Source: Cryptomeria japonica (taxonomy: Eukaryota; Streptophyta; Pinopsida; Cupressales; Cupressaceae). Taken from it: a DNA stretch of 64,000 nt. Made by a program: the position numbers and the translations under genes. The notes beneath the pieces are model-generated. The model was given only the letters and a program-made list of their open reading frames with translations, was not told the origin of the DNA and made no database searches. The stretch spans positions 878,697,220 to 878,761,219 of the forward strand of contig NC_081409.1 in the NCBI RefSeq assembly GCF_030272615.1, in the 5' to 3' direction. This document shows positions 10,681 to 21,137 of the stretch, one piece after another (position 1 is the first letter of the stretch; every line of letters begins with the position of its first letter).

Positions 10681-12018
10681 TTGCATGAGGTAGAGATACC
10701 CTATTCCAGACCCTATTTCCATTAACCTACTCACAACCTCCGGTGAGAAGAGGTCAATATTCTCACTCATGAAGGATTTAAACTCATCTAGACTATATTC
10801 CTTCTCCACCCCTTTCTTATACAACTTCTAGGCTTTGTTTAGCTTGGTCTTCTTGCCCTTCGCATTCAGATCTATTATTCCTAGCATTATCCTTGAGGCT
10901 AGTACTGTGGACAACTTGTCTATTGTTTCACAAACCTGATCAACAACCAAATGACTTAAATCACACACACTAAAAGTATTAAACACTTAGAGTTGTCTGA
11001 CATTATTTAAGCTTAATATGTTGTTTAGTGTTTATTTTAAGATTAGCCATATCAACAACATCTCCTCAAACAATGCTTCGAGCAATATGAATTCTCCCGA
11101 GTGCATACCCCAAGACCTACACTGTCATTGAAAATACTCTAGCATATATCTCCCCATCATGAACTCTAAGTGAGAATTCATAGCCCAATATTTTCATGAT
11201 TATTGTGTGCTCTTCTTTTGAGCCATTGCGAAACATGCATGCAACCTGCTCCTTAGGGGCCTCCTCTAATAAAATACATTTTAATCTAAATGACTTTACC
11301 ATTTTTCTTTGACAATCATTGTTAACCATGCTCTCTATCCCTTTATATATTTTTCATTTCAATTTTTGGCCTAGATTATCAAGGGGATTCTCCCATTCAT
11401 CCAATATTTATGTGCCTTGTAGTCTCATTATATCTTGAGGCTAGATTTCATTAGCGAGTGATCGTCTCTTGGGTGATGTCTCTTTGTTTTTTCAGGACCT
11501 TCATCCCATCTCTTTGTTCTATAATCGCTTTCTTTATTGACCTTGCTAGAATTATTAAAAGTCTTCTTTGATTTTTGGTGTTTGAGACTTATTATTGGGC
11601 CTTATCAACCCTTCCTCATTGTTTGTCTCTTACACATTGGCATTGTAACTATAGGAAATATCTTGGGAAACATTTTTCTTTCTCTATGCAATGGTCTTAT
11701 GTTCTTATCACCACCATCATTGTGTTCAGAGTTACTAGGCCCTTTTGTCTCTCTATCATTTATTGTAATTGTTTTGATTTGAATGATTTAGCTTTCACAA
11801 GAATACATGTCCTTTAGGATATGATTTTCCTTCACTTTGCCTCTTGATGTGTTACCATCAAGGATTTTTCAAGAGCAACCTTAATTCCGATGTTCTTAAA
11901 GATGGTTGGCATTTATCAAAAGATCTCAATAAACCTTACTAGTTTGTCATGCTCACGAGTTTTGAGCTGGATCAAGGCACATGCTTTATTTCTTGAGTGT
12001 TTTTTCTTGATTTATGAT
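10680..12018 (-). pseudogene. Decayed retroelement-like coding region, family not recognised
   Basis: Minus-strand translation gives peptide-like stretches in changing frames. An upstream piece at about 11560-11440 reads KRWDEGPEKTKRHHPRDD. A 70-codon open piece at 11329-11117 contains KCILLEEAPKEQVACM and KILGYEFSLRVHDGEIYARV. A downstream piece at 10960-10690 reads VVDQVCETIDKLSTVLASRI and then EYSLDEFKSFMSENIDLFSP. The pieces are in plausible order and broken by stops and shifts. This style (charged, helical, gag-like) resembles the decayed frame at 24499-25180, but I cannot show homology by eye. It could be a Gag or accessory protein of a large plant retroelement. Confidence 0.4.
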
Positions 12019-12470
12019 TGTAAGAATTTGTCAAAAATAGCCAAGATCAAGATCTCAATGAATAGCACAAATAAGAGAGACAAAATATTGATAAGAACAA
12101 ACTGTATTCTCATCAAGATACAAAATACCATCATCTGGATTAATAAAATTACATACAATGAAGATGAGTTTGCTTATAAAGGCAAGGTCATATGAATATG
12201 TGAGCACACGAATAAGACATGTGGCTCATTGAGAAACAAGGATAGGTGAGGGTAGGTAGGAGAAATAATAAAGTATTCCACAAGAGGTGGATCACCCACC
12301 GAAGGTTGAATATAACAACAAGATAAGACCACAAAAGGTGCAATTTCTCCTACAAGCAACTTCCCTATGTGCATACTTTCCTAAGTGTTTCATATGCAAA
12401 CTAATATGAAATGCATTACCCTAAGTTAACTTAATTAAAATGTAATTATGAGACATAATTTACACCAACA
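12019..12470 (-). mobile_element. Ty1/copia-type 3' LTR, about 452 bp
   Basis: On the minus strand it begins TGTTGGTGTAAATTATG, preceded by a G-rich polypurine tract (TAAGGGGGGG, 12480-12471), and ends TTGACAAATTCTTACA. TGTTGG is the usual copia LTR start. A TATA-like CTTTATAAGC lies near 12180. The matching 5' LTR is not found to the right of the gag remnant, so the element is incomplete. Confidence 0.55.
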
Positions 12471-13445
12471 CCCCCCCTTAAGGGAATGTAGACTCAAGCT
12501 AATGTAATGCAAGATGGGTCTCGACTACAAGGCCATGTTAGGTACCCATGTACAAATGCAAATGCAATCCTTCACAAATGAAGAAATGGAGAAAACCACA
12601 TGGGAAAAAACTCCCCCCAAAAAGAGAGGTGAGAATACAAAAGAACTCTCAATGAATAATGAGAAGGACAAAACCCCATGTGAAGAAAAAGTCCCCCCCA
12701 TAAGAGAGAATAGGAAGAGAGACCAAGTAGATCCCCCTCAATGTTGAATTTGCACCAATGGTAGAAGCTCAAAATTGAATGAAGAAATTGCTCCTTGATT
12801 ATTGAACAACATTCCTCCCCTTAGGAAGAAACAACACCAAAGGTGTATCCATGATGTCTCCCCAATCATGAAGGGAAGATGTAGGGAAAAAACTCAAGAT
12901 GTATGGAGTCTTTGAAACCTGCTCAAGTGTCCAATGTCGATGCTAAAAGTTGCCTCCTCCAAATCAGGTGTACTAGTCCACATTGCTAAAAAGGACAATC
13001 CAAGATCTAGTGAAGATGAATTTAGACCATGATCTGAAGACTCACATGTCTTCTCTAAGGATAAAGTGACCTCCAAATGTTGTACATAAGTATCCACAAT
13101 CATGTCAACCTCAAAAGAATGATCATGTAGAGAATGAACAAGAGGCTCAAATTGTCCCTTCAACACAATTGAAGAAGTATCATCTCCATCAAAGAGAAGA
13201 TAAATATCATCAATGATGTCTCCCAAATCTGCTATGTAGGACTCCACAAAAAAACTTGCAATGCATGTCAAGTAGTCATCCCAAGGAACTATAACTGGAA
13301 GACAAGGTATCCTACTGCATTGAATCACAAGAAGCCCAAATTGTAGGAACATTTGCATCATCAAGTGGGATAGGAGATGTGATATCAATAGGAGGACATT
13401 AAATGAAAGTCTCAAGAACAAGGTCACATGTGAGAACACCCAAGT
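12471..13445 (-). mobile_element. Internal remnant of a deleted copia element between gag-protease and 3' LTR
   Basis: Minus-strand sequence downstream of the protease. A 181-codon open frame (13439-12894) is present but matches no Gag, integrase or reverse transcriptase motif that I know. C-rich clumps (CTCCCCCC) occur at about 12610-12700. The integrase, reverse transcriptase and RNase H expected in a complete copia element are absent, so the pol region has been deleted or replaced. Confidence 0.45.
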
Positions 13446-14885
13446 TCAAGTAACCAATGTTCTCCTCAATATTTGAATCCACACAATAAGTGTCAACATC
13501 ATCTGAAGAATCAACCTCATCAATAGGACCAAAATTTTAAAAGGAGTACAATCAAGATGCATGATCCACCACCCAGTTGCAATGATAACTCTACTCTCCA
13601 AGTCTCTAATGATAACTAAATTAGGTGTGAACTCCATAGTCTTCCTTATTGCCCCATGAGTGATCTGACAGATGGGAAGAAGATTGTTTGTCAAATAAGG
13701 TACACACAACACATCATTGAAGGAGTTTTCCCCAATAGCAATAGATCCTTTCCCAATCACATTCATGTATGTATGATTTCCCATCAAAATCGATGGCATG
13801 TTGCAAGGCTCAAATGAAGAGAACATAGATTGCGAAGATGTCATATGATGAGAAGCTCCTGAACCAAGAATCCATCTCTCTGAATCATGACTTGCAGTAA
13901 CACAAAGAGGTTTTCCTTTACTTGTCCCAAAAGTGTGATCCTTTCCTTTATCAAATTCCTTTTCTTTAGAAGAAGAAGCCAAAGTAGACATTATAGAAGG
14001 CAAACTGATTATATTATTCTCAAGAAGATGTTTCAATTCATCAATATCCTTCTTGTAACAATGGTATTCGTCATGTCCCGACTTCTTGCAATATGCACAA
14101 AAAATGTTCTCCTTATATGATTTCCCCTTAGGTGAGGATAGAAAATTGCCTTCTTGTGGAGAGGATGATTGTGCTCTATCTTGTTGTGGATTTGTCTTAG
14201 ACTGCTTTTGGTTCTTGCCTTTTCCTTCATTTCTTTGATTCCCTTTGTTAGCCACCAAATCTTGGGACTTTGAAGAGTTGAGGATCCCCATCTTGTTCAA
14301 CTTTGATTGCTTATGTATCAACATCTCTGTGAATGCATCAAATGATGGTGGAGTGTATGAGATACCTTGAGTCAATTGATGGGTGAGAAACCTAGAAACA
14401 AAGGCTGCATACTTTGATGGAAGCTTGTCCAACAAACTGAAAACTAATTGAACATCCTTCTTGTCAATGCCACAATCCTTAAGCTTTGTTATTAGCTCAT
14501 TCGATTTATTGACATAATCTTGGATTGTATCAAAATCATTGGAATCCAACAATGTGAGTTCATTGTCAAGCTTGTAGCTCCTAATCTCATGAACTTGACC
14601 ATATAATTTCTCATAGATATCCCAAGCATCCTTGACTATAGTACATTTCTCAATGTAAAAAATGAGGTTAGCTAATACATACTATCTCAAAGTTCCAAGA
14701 GCCATAGAATTTTTAGTAAGCCATTCCAATTAAGTGTTATGATCAACTTTAGGATCTGTTTGTGTTGTTATTGTTCCATTTATGTAATGAATCAATCTTT
14801 TTTCCATTAGCTTATTCCATGCTTACAAATTTTCCATGATGCATAATTATGTGGAGTTAAAAGTGATCATTTAGGGGAACCCATA
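13446..14885 (-). pseudogene. Ty1/copia Gag with zinc knuckle and start of protease, broken
   Basis: The main open piece is 14552-13446 (368 codons); the same frame continues upstream to about 14885 with several stops. It shows the copia Gag signature: KDAWDIYEKLYG upstream, then LLDKLPSKYAAFVSRFL, a basic linker and a CCHC zinc knuckle (CAYCKKSGHDEYHC) that binds RNA. The aspartic protease follows at ERWILGSGASHHMT. Active copia proteases have D-S-G at this site; here the catalytic Asp is Gly (GAT to GGT), so the enzyme is dead. The reading frame ends about 100 codons after the protease core. Upstream stops include TAA and TAG replacing likely Trp or Gln codons. Family assignment is confident. 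Confidence 0.85.
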
Positions 14886-15987
14886 GCAACAAAATGAAAG
14901 TGCACAAGATAGAGAGAGACACACAATTACACAAGACACCCCCCAAATTCATTCAATCAAAGAACCCCCCCTACCTCCCCACCCTCCCAAATAAATAAAA
15001 GACTCAAAATGCTAATGCAAAAGACCAATGGAAAAGTGAGCTTCTGATTTCAAGATACAAATGCCTCAAGTAGGCTATAGAAGACTCAAAATGCTAATGC
15101 AAAAGACCAAATTGAAATATAAGCATTATAATTTCCAAAATAAGCAAAAAAGATCAAATGCTGAAAGTGAAATTTTTAATTGTGGTTTCTAGAAACTAAT
15201 AGCACCATTGTAAAATATAGAAAAAGTCATGCACTTAAAAAAAGAATACACTTGAAAAGGAGTCCATATGAACCCAAAGGATGCCTCAAAAGTTCCAAAA
15301 ACAAGGATATCACAATTTCTAAAAAATTCGTATATAAAAATCCAAAAACTCCCCCACCATTATGAAGAGCAGAAAATTCTACCCCAAATGAAAAAAAAAA
15401 TTCTTGAAAAAAGGAGTCCAGATGACTGAGATATAGACATTAATCATTTTAGAGAAAATTTTTGCACATCCCAACACAAGGCGTACCTACCTTCTAATAA
15501 TATACAAGGAATAGACTCCACACATGCTTTTAACCATAAAGAAAATACGTAGAGCTTTTAACCATAAAGATTTTAAAGGCAAGAAATCCTAACAAAATTA
15601 TAACAAAGTAGAATACAAAGATTATATCTGAAAATACTAAGATCCACGATATTCAAAACATCACTGCTCTATTTGTTCAAAGCCATAATGTTCACAACAA
15701 TGTACATGTAGTAGTTGCATAAACCACATAACAAATATCTAGAAGACATAATCTAACTGGCATAACATTCAACATAACAAGAACAATAAATTCACGAACC
15801 ATAACTCAAAGTTTATGATTCATGAGTCTGCATTCAAATTTATTTTCTTTATATCCATTCAAAAATAGTCTAAGCATATGAAGAAAAAGCAAAAAGATCC
15901 ATTCTATAGGCATCCACCTAACATATATAGATAACATTGTACCTATTTTTAGAACTAACGGTCTCACCAAGATGACCATTCTTATAA
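14886..15987. other. Non-coding leader-like region with a 29-bp direct repeat
   Basis: Lies 5' of the copia gag (minus orientation). It is rich in A and C, with a run of short C clusters at 14939-14990. A 29-bp phrase starting AGACTCAAAATGCTAATG occurs twice (15000-15028 and 15082-15110). No LTR matching 12019-12470 was recognised, so the copia 5' LTR is probably missing. Confidence 0.45.
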
Positions 15988-15992
15988 GGAAC

Positions 15993-17622
15993 TGTAGCGT
16001 CGTAAATTGTACGCACTTGCTAGGGTGGTACAATTTCACACCTAGTTCAGCACCCGCCTTGGCGCATTTTGTATTTTGCATTACATTTCCCCTTTAGCAC
16101 TTAATTAATTAAATTAATTAGGTCTAAGGTTCTATTTTATCATCTTCCACATCATAAAGTTGGGCCCTTTCATTAAAGTTTGCCCTTTTCATTTTATTCC
16201 TCCTATACATCATTTAATCAAAAACCCTAATTAGGTCCTATTTTGAACTTGGGGGCTTGATTTCAGGGGTCAAAACATCTCGAAATCACCTGTAACTTCG
16301 GGATTCTCTCTAAAATCATCATATCCGACGGCCTTGAAAATTTGGTGAAAAGTTGTCGGGACCGTGGCGCCCGGTGCACATGGTCCCGGACATTTTTCCT
16401 GAAATTTTGGGAGCACGATCCAATCATAAAATAAAGCTTAACCCCAAGAAATTGGCGGGAGATTCAATCTCTAAGTCGGCCTAAAGTTGAAATTAAGACC
16501 TAGGGTTTCATACATAAGAGCTCTCTTTCTTCATTTGAAAGGATCTGATTTTTGTTTGGAAGGACCTCATATGCAGCGAAAGAGCAGATCTTTGAAGACT
16601 TCAACAACATTCAATATCCTTCTATCAAGAATTTATCAATTTCATTCATCCATTTAGGGCTTGGAAGACATTGAAGAGCAATAGGAGATTACCGACTGAA
16701 GATTGGCTTGTACTCCTCCCTTGAGGGTTGGGTATGATTTCATGTTGTTTTCATGTCTTTGCATAAGCTTCAATATATCCTTTATTCATGCTTTAGATCA
16801 CTTTTCATCTTGATTTAGAGCATTTACATTATCATTTACAAGCAATTAGGGTTTACTTTCTAGGTTGCTCTAGTTTGCTTTCTTGCATTTAAGGACCTTG
16901 CACACACACTAGGTCTGCACACACAATACATTTTACAATACAACTTGGCTATTTGTGGAGGTGGAAACCACCAAAGTGGGGGTTTGACTAAGGCAAAACC
17001 CTATATAGCTGCCCAAAACACCTTTTCAGATATAAGTGCAGGTTTCGGGACTCGGACGACGCCGCAGGGTACAGATCCGGGAAGACCAGACTGAGATAGA
17101 ACAACACACCAAATTCCAACCTAGAAAGCTAGGACAGGGGCGTGGAGTGCCCTGGTCCTGCCAAGACAGGGGTGCTGGGTGCCCTGGTCCTCCTGACAGA
17201 CAACATTTTCAGCATTTTTGACAGCTTTTCCAGAGTGCAAAACAGCAGTTTTCGGAGCAGTTTTAGGGGCAGAATCAGGACAGTGGCACCCGTGCCCCCG
17301 TCCCGAACATTTTCAGTCAGATTTTAACTCCGGGTACGCATTTGCATTCTTGTCTTGTCCTTGTGTTTACAGCTTTCCATCATTTAAGTTCAATTCTGTA
17401 ATCTTGTTATTAGTTCTTTGGGGTTAGGGATTGAACTTGCATCATTTTATCTTCCAATTACAACAAAGGAATAGAAATCCTAATAGGTAGCCCGTGGCTC
17501 TCTCTTCCACAAGAAGAAGTAGCCAATTGTGTGATACCTCTAGGCTCTTTCATATTCCACAAGTGTGTGGTTGAAAGTGAGATTAGGGCATGTTTGCTTA
17601 GTGTCACTTTTTCTCCCACACA
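15993..17622 (+). repeat. 5' LTR of the 8.4 kb element (1630 bp)
   Basis: Begins TGTAGCGTCGTAAATTG and ends TCTCCCACACA. Near its start is an AT palindrome (TTAATTAATTAAATTAATTA, about 16100). Around 16355-16395 is an inverted pair GGGACC...GGTCCC. TATATAG at 17002-17008 is one promoter candidate. A GC-rich module (GGACAGGGG...CCCTGGTCC) at about 17130-17190 can fold into hairpins and has fewer copies than in the 3' LTR. Confidence 0.95.
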
Positions 17623-17625
17623 TTT

Positions 17626-17643
17626 TGGTGAACCCGACGTGAA
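17626..17643 (+). promoter_or_regulatory. Primer binding site, fits tRNA-Trp
   Basis: TGGTGAACCCGACGTGAA starts three bases after the LTR end. Its complement, TTCACGTCGGGTTCACCA, agrees with the 3' end of plant cytosolic tRNA-Trp as I remember it. Most plant Ty3-type elements use tRNA-Met, -Asp, -Arg or -Lys. The position and CCA pairing are seen directly; the tRNA identity is from memory. Confidence 0.75.
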
Positions 17644-17966
17644 TTCCAATCTTCTCTAATTCTGATTTATGATTTCAAATTTGAGTTTTTATGCTATTTC
17701 AAATCCAAATTTGTATTTACAAGTCTTAATTTCTTGCAAGATTCAAAAATTTAGAGGAAATTTTTGCTAAAACCCTAATTTTTCAATTCAAAGTTGAACT
17801 TGTGGATAGCTTAATTTGGATCAATAATTTTAAATCTGATTTAGGAACTCATTTGAATCATAAATTTCATTTTCTAAATCTACATTCTAAGTGCTTGCAT
17901 TGGTTAAAATTAAACATTTCCTTCTATTTTGCATGTGTTATCATTTGAAAGAGGAAAATTGTTGTC

Positions 17967-20183
17967 ATGATGCATTCATTTCATAGATGTGATAATGGGT
18001 TAGCTTCCCTTGTTTCAATTTTTCCTTCTCCTAAAGAACCTCCCCCCATCTATAACAACATTTTAGTGCCTAAAAGAGTTTCTACCAATCCCTTTGAGAC
18101 TCTCCCATGCTCTAAGGATGAAGTCTTTAAGAGTGATCTTGACAATTCTCCTAAAATGTGCCCTTCCTATTTAGCTATCCTAGAGGAAGAGAATGATATC
18201 ATAAACACCTTTCTTAATGTTACTTCACCTTCCCTACATGATGCCTCTCTAAGTGAAAAGGTATTGATGGACATTGACTTATTTTCTCCTAAAGTTGGTC
18301 CTTCCAATGGGGGCATGTTAGTGCAACAAGAGGTTGTGAACACTTCTTTCAAAGATCTCCTTCCTAAGCATGAATCTTTGGAGAAATATGTTCATGTTCC
18401 TCCTAAAAAACACTACCTTCATGAGGATCCTTTTGTGCAAGAAGATGACATTATCCCTACATTTCCTATTGATGGCATTTCCTTTTCTAACAAAATTCCC
18501 ACTAGAGATGATGAATTAATGATAAATGCTTACCCTTCTCCTAAAGTTTGTCTTACCCATAAGCATCCCTTAGAGAAAGAAGATGAAATAATAAGCACTT
18601 TCCTTAATTCTCTCTCCCCTAAAGATCATATTGAACATATTTTGAGGAAAGAGGATGAGTTTAACACATCTATTGATGCTCTCCCTCCTAAGGATGAGGA
18701 ATTAATAAACAATGTTATCTCCTCTCCTGAAATTGACAATAATTCAAACATTCCTTTCAACAACTTCACTATTTGGGATGAACCATTAGAAGAAGGTGTA
18801 GATTATTCTCTCTCCCTTGATAATTTCTCACCTTCCTTGAATCTCAATTATTCTCCCTCTAAAAATAAAGCATCTCCCTCTCCTCAACTTGGTTCTACTC
18901 ATAAGGAAACCCTAGTTCAAAGCAAGATGGTTAACATCTCTTTCAAAGATCTCCCTCTCAAAAGTGAGACTTTAGAGAGTAATGTTGATCCTTCTCCTAG
19001 AGAGTTTATTCCCCATGTAGATCCTTTGATGATAGAGGATGATATGACCTTTCCTAGTATTACTCTCCCTACTAGAACATCAATGCCTATTCCTTGTCTC
19101 TCTCCTAAAATTGATTTAATCCATGATAAGATTTTACTGCAAGAGAAGACTATCAATAATTCTTCCAACACTTTTGTTCATTCCTCTAAACCATCCTCAA
19201 TCAATTTGATACATGTGAATGAAACACCTAACAAACCTCTCTTCACTGTCCAAAGTGCTTGTCCTTCTCAAAATTCTCAACCTTTAAATAAGCCTATCTT
19301 AGTGGTTCAAGGTGGTTATGCTAATGATTCTTTTTGCACTCCTAAGAAACCTATTATTACTGTGCAAGGAGGTTATTCTACTAAGAGCCCTTATGAGTAT
19401 GCTAAGCAACTGACTAGAGAGAGTTATCATGCGGTTGCCCATACCTATAACACAAGAAACAATATGCAACCTAATCCTCCTCCAATTATCCCAACTTCAC
19501 TTCCTCCTTCTCAACCAATTCTTCCGCAAGCTCCACGTATTTCACAAGTTCTTGGTAAGGAATATGATCTCATAGAACAACTTAAAGCTACCCCTGCTAA
19601 GATATCCCTTTGGGATTTGATCCAAACTTCTTCTGCTCATCATGGAATGTTACAAGATGCCTTGAAAGATTTGAATGTTCCTCCACCAAATACATCTAGT
19701 AATATAGTATCTTTGGTTAACTCTGTGATGAGTCCTAAAGCTCAAATTGTGTTTACCCAAGATGAGTTGCCTACTAGTGAAATTCAACAACAATATGATC
19801 CCTTGATGATTGTGGTTATCATAAATGACACTGCTATAAGACGAACACTAGTAGATAATGGCTCTGGCCTTAATGTATGTAGCATTAATCTATTGCATAA
19901 GATGAATGTGGATACATCCCTTATTGAGCCTGACTCTCGTCCCATTCGAGGCTTTGATAATGTGGCTAAGTCTTCATTAGGTATTATCACCTTACCCATC
20001 ACAGTGGGACCTGTTACTTTGCCTACTCCTATCCATGTTATGTCGGGGAATCTAACATACAACTTATTATTAGGGAGACCTTGGATTCACAGTATGCAAG
20101 CTATCCCCTCTACATTGCATAGACAAGTTAAATTTATTTATAACAATAAGACATATACCTTGATAGGTGATACTAAACTTTAG
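17967..20183 (+). CDS. Repeat-built polyprotein ending in a retropepsin-like aspartic protease
   Basis: 738 codons, fully open, starting at the first of two ATGs. Residues 1-400 are made of about nine degenerate modules carrying S-P-K (SPKV.., SPKD, SPRE), a charged ED-rich run and an I-I-x-T-F or N-T-S-F-K-D-L phrase. Residues about 420-480 repeat KPI.TVQGGY three times. No CCHC knuckle is seen, so it is not a standard Gag. From about residue 600 comes a Ty3-type protease: LVDNGSGLNVC with the catalytic Asp in D-N-G-S, then LLLGRPWIHS and a conserved PSTLH-KF end. The family normally has D-S/T-G; Asn in the second position is unusual but occurs in this plant lineage. The frame stops at TAG (20181-20183), immediately followed in frame by the G-patch frame. 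It likely makes the particle protein and processing enzyme for an element mobilised in trans. Confidence 0.85.
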   Translation: MMHSFHRCDNGLASLVSIFPSPKEPPPIYNNILVPKRVSTNPFETLPCSKDEVFKSDLDNSPKMCPSYLAILEEENDIINTFLNVTSPSLHDASLSEKVLMDIDLFSPKVGPSNGGMLVQQEVVNTSFKDLLPKHESLEKYVHVPPKKHYLHEDPFVQEDDIIPTFPIDGISFSNKIPTRDDELMINAYPSPKVCLTHKHPLEKEDEIISTFLNSLSPKDHIEHILRKEDEFNTSIDALPPKDEELINNVISSPEIDNNSNIPFNNFTIWDEPLEEGVDYSLSLDNFSPSLNLNYSPSKNKASPSPQLGSTHKETLVQSKMVNISFKDLPLKSETLESNVDPSPREFIPHVDPLMIEDDMTFPSITLPTRTSMPIPCLSPKIDLIHDKILLQEKTINNSSNTFVHSSKPSSINLIHVNETPNKPLFTVQSACPSQNSQPLNKPILVVQGGYANDSFCTPKKPIITVQGGYSTKSPYEYAKQLTRESYHAVAHTYNTRNNMQPNPPPIIPTSLPPSQPILPQAPRISQVLGKEYDLIEQLKATPAKISLWDLIQTSSAHHGMLQDALKDLNVPPPNTSSNIVSLVNSVMSPKAQIVFTQDELPTSEIQQQYDPLMIVVIINDTAIRRTLVDNGSGLNVCSINLLHKMNVDTSLIEPDSRPIRGFDNVAKSSLGIITLPITVGPVTLPTPIHVMSGNLTYNLLLGRPWIHSMQAIPSTLHRQVKFIYNNKTYTLIGDTKL

Positions 20184-21137
20184 GCTTGTTTGCAAACATC
20201 TACTTCCAAAGGGAGTTCTTCTAAACCTTCCTCTTCTAGCAATGACTCTGTACCTATAAACGAATCATCATCCTTTGATAATCAAAATTCTTTGGATGAG
20301 TCTGGAGCTCCTGAAGAAGATTCTTCTCGACTTGAATCTACACATGAAAAGGCTTTTGATCCTGAGAAGGTTCTCGCAGAAGACGATTGGGGATCTCTTG
20401 ACTTTAATCCCACCTTTGTAGGTGAGTATAGGGTTCCTCCTAGAGATCTTAAAGGTAAAAAGAAGGAAGAAACTAGAGATCAATCTGTCTTAAATGAACC
20501 TATGAGCAATAATTTTGTGGCCACCTCTCAAACTTCTTCTCCTCACACCTCTAATTATGAAGAGTTTGATTCTTTGTTTTATGAAAAACCACCCTCTCTT
20601 CCTGAAATGGCTGATTGTTATGGTCGTGGTTTTCGCATTTTTGCTAAGCATGGGTATCATGGAAATGGTTGTGGTGCTCATGAACAAGGGATAAAAGTTC
20701 CTCTAGAGACTAATTTTCACAATTATGCCTTTGGACTCGGCTATAATCCCTGCAAACTTACCAAAGCATCTAAAAGACCATCTCTCAATGTGAATGCTAT
20801 ATTTAGTAGTGATGATGATCTCACTTCAACTAAATCATCTTCTACTTCTATCAACTCTCATTCCCCTCATAAGGAAATCTTGGCGATGAAAAAATCTCTT
20901 TATGACTCCCCTCAAATTTCCAAATCCACTTATGAATCTTTATTTCCTATTCATCATAAAGTCCTTTCCTCTAGGGATAAGGCTCTAATAAATTACACTC
21001 ATTCCTCTTCTAAGATTTCATGTGACTTTTCTTCTTCAATTTTTATCATTTTATACATGTTTTTTATCTCACTTATAGTTGAGCATTTAGCATGTCATAT
21101 TCAAATACCTCATTCAATCTATCATGTCTTTAAATAA
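20184..21137 (+). CDS. G-patch protein in frame after a single amber codon
   Basis: The frame continues directly from the protease frame through TAG at 20181 and runs about 318 codons to TAA; there is no ATG near its start. Residues 1-110 are Ser- and acid-rich linker (SSSKPSSSSNDS, APEEDSSRLES). Around residues 145-190 is a G-patch-like segment (GYHGNGCGAHEQGIKVPL, then FGLGYNPC), a nucleic-acid-binding motif known after proteases in some retroviruses and plant Ty3 elements. The tail is Ser-rich and ends in a hydrophobic helix (IFIILYMFFISLI). Either translation reads through the TAG, or the TAG is a recent CAG change. The lack of an initiator favours a former fusion with the protease. Confidence 0.7.
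   Translation, partial: ACLQTSTSKGSSSKPSSSSNDSVPINESSSFDNQNSLDESGAPEEDSSRLESTHEKAFDPEKVLAEDDWGSLDFNPTFVGEYRVPPRDLKGKKKEETRDQSVLNEPMSNNFVATSQTSSPHTSNYEEFDSLFYEKPPSLPEMADCYGRGFRIFAKHGYHGNGCGAHEQGIKVPLETNFHNYAFGLGYNPCKLTKASKRPSLNVNAIFSSDDDLTSTKSSSTSINSHSPHKEILAMKKSLYDSPQISKSTYESLFPIHHKVLSSRDKALINYTHSSSKISCDFSSSIFIILYMFFISLIVEHLACHIQIPHSIYHVFK

Noticed and set aside
11537-12195. Plus-strand frames of 80-101 codons
   Set aside because: Hydrophobic, low-information translations over a minus-strand decayed coding region and a copia LTR.
12894-13439. 181-codon minus-strand frame as a separate gene
   Set aside because: It lies inside the deleted copia element, has no ATG supported by context and no domain; treated as internal remnant.
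17036-17427. Three overlapping open frames in the 5' LTR and their twins in the 3' LTR
   Set aside because: They lie in the GC-rich hairpin part of the LTR, in several frames, and differ between LTRs without codon-like constraint.
17626-17643. A tRNA gene at the tRNA-like match
   Set aside because: Only 18 bases match and they are the complement of a tRNA 3' end right after an LTR, which is a primer site.
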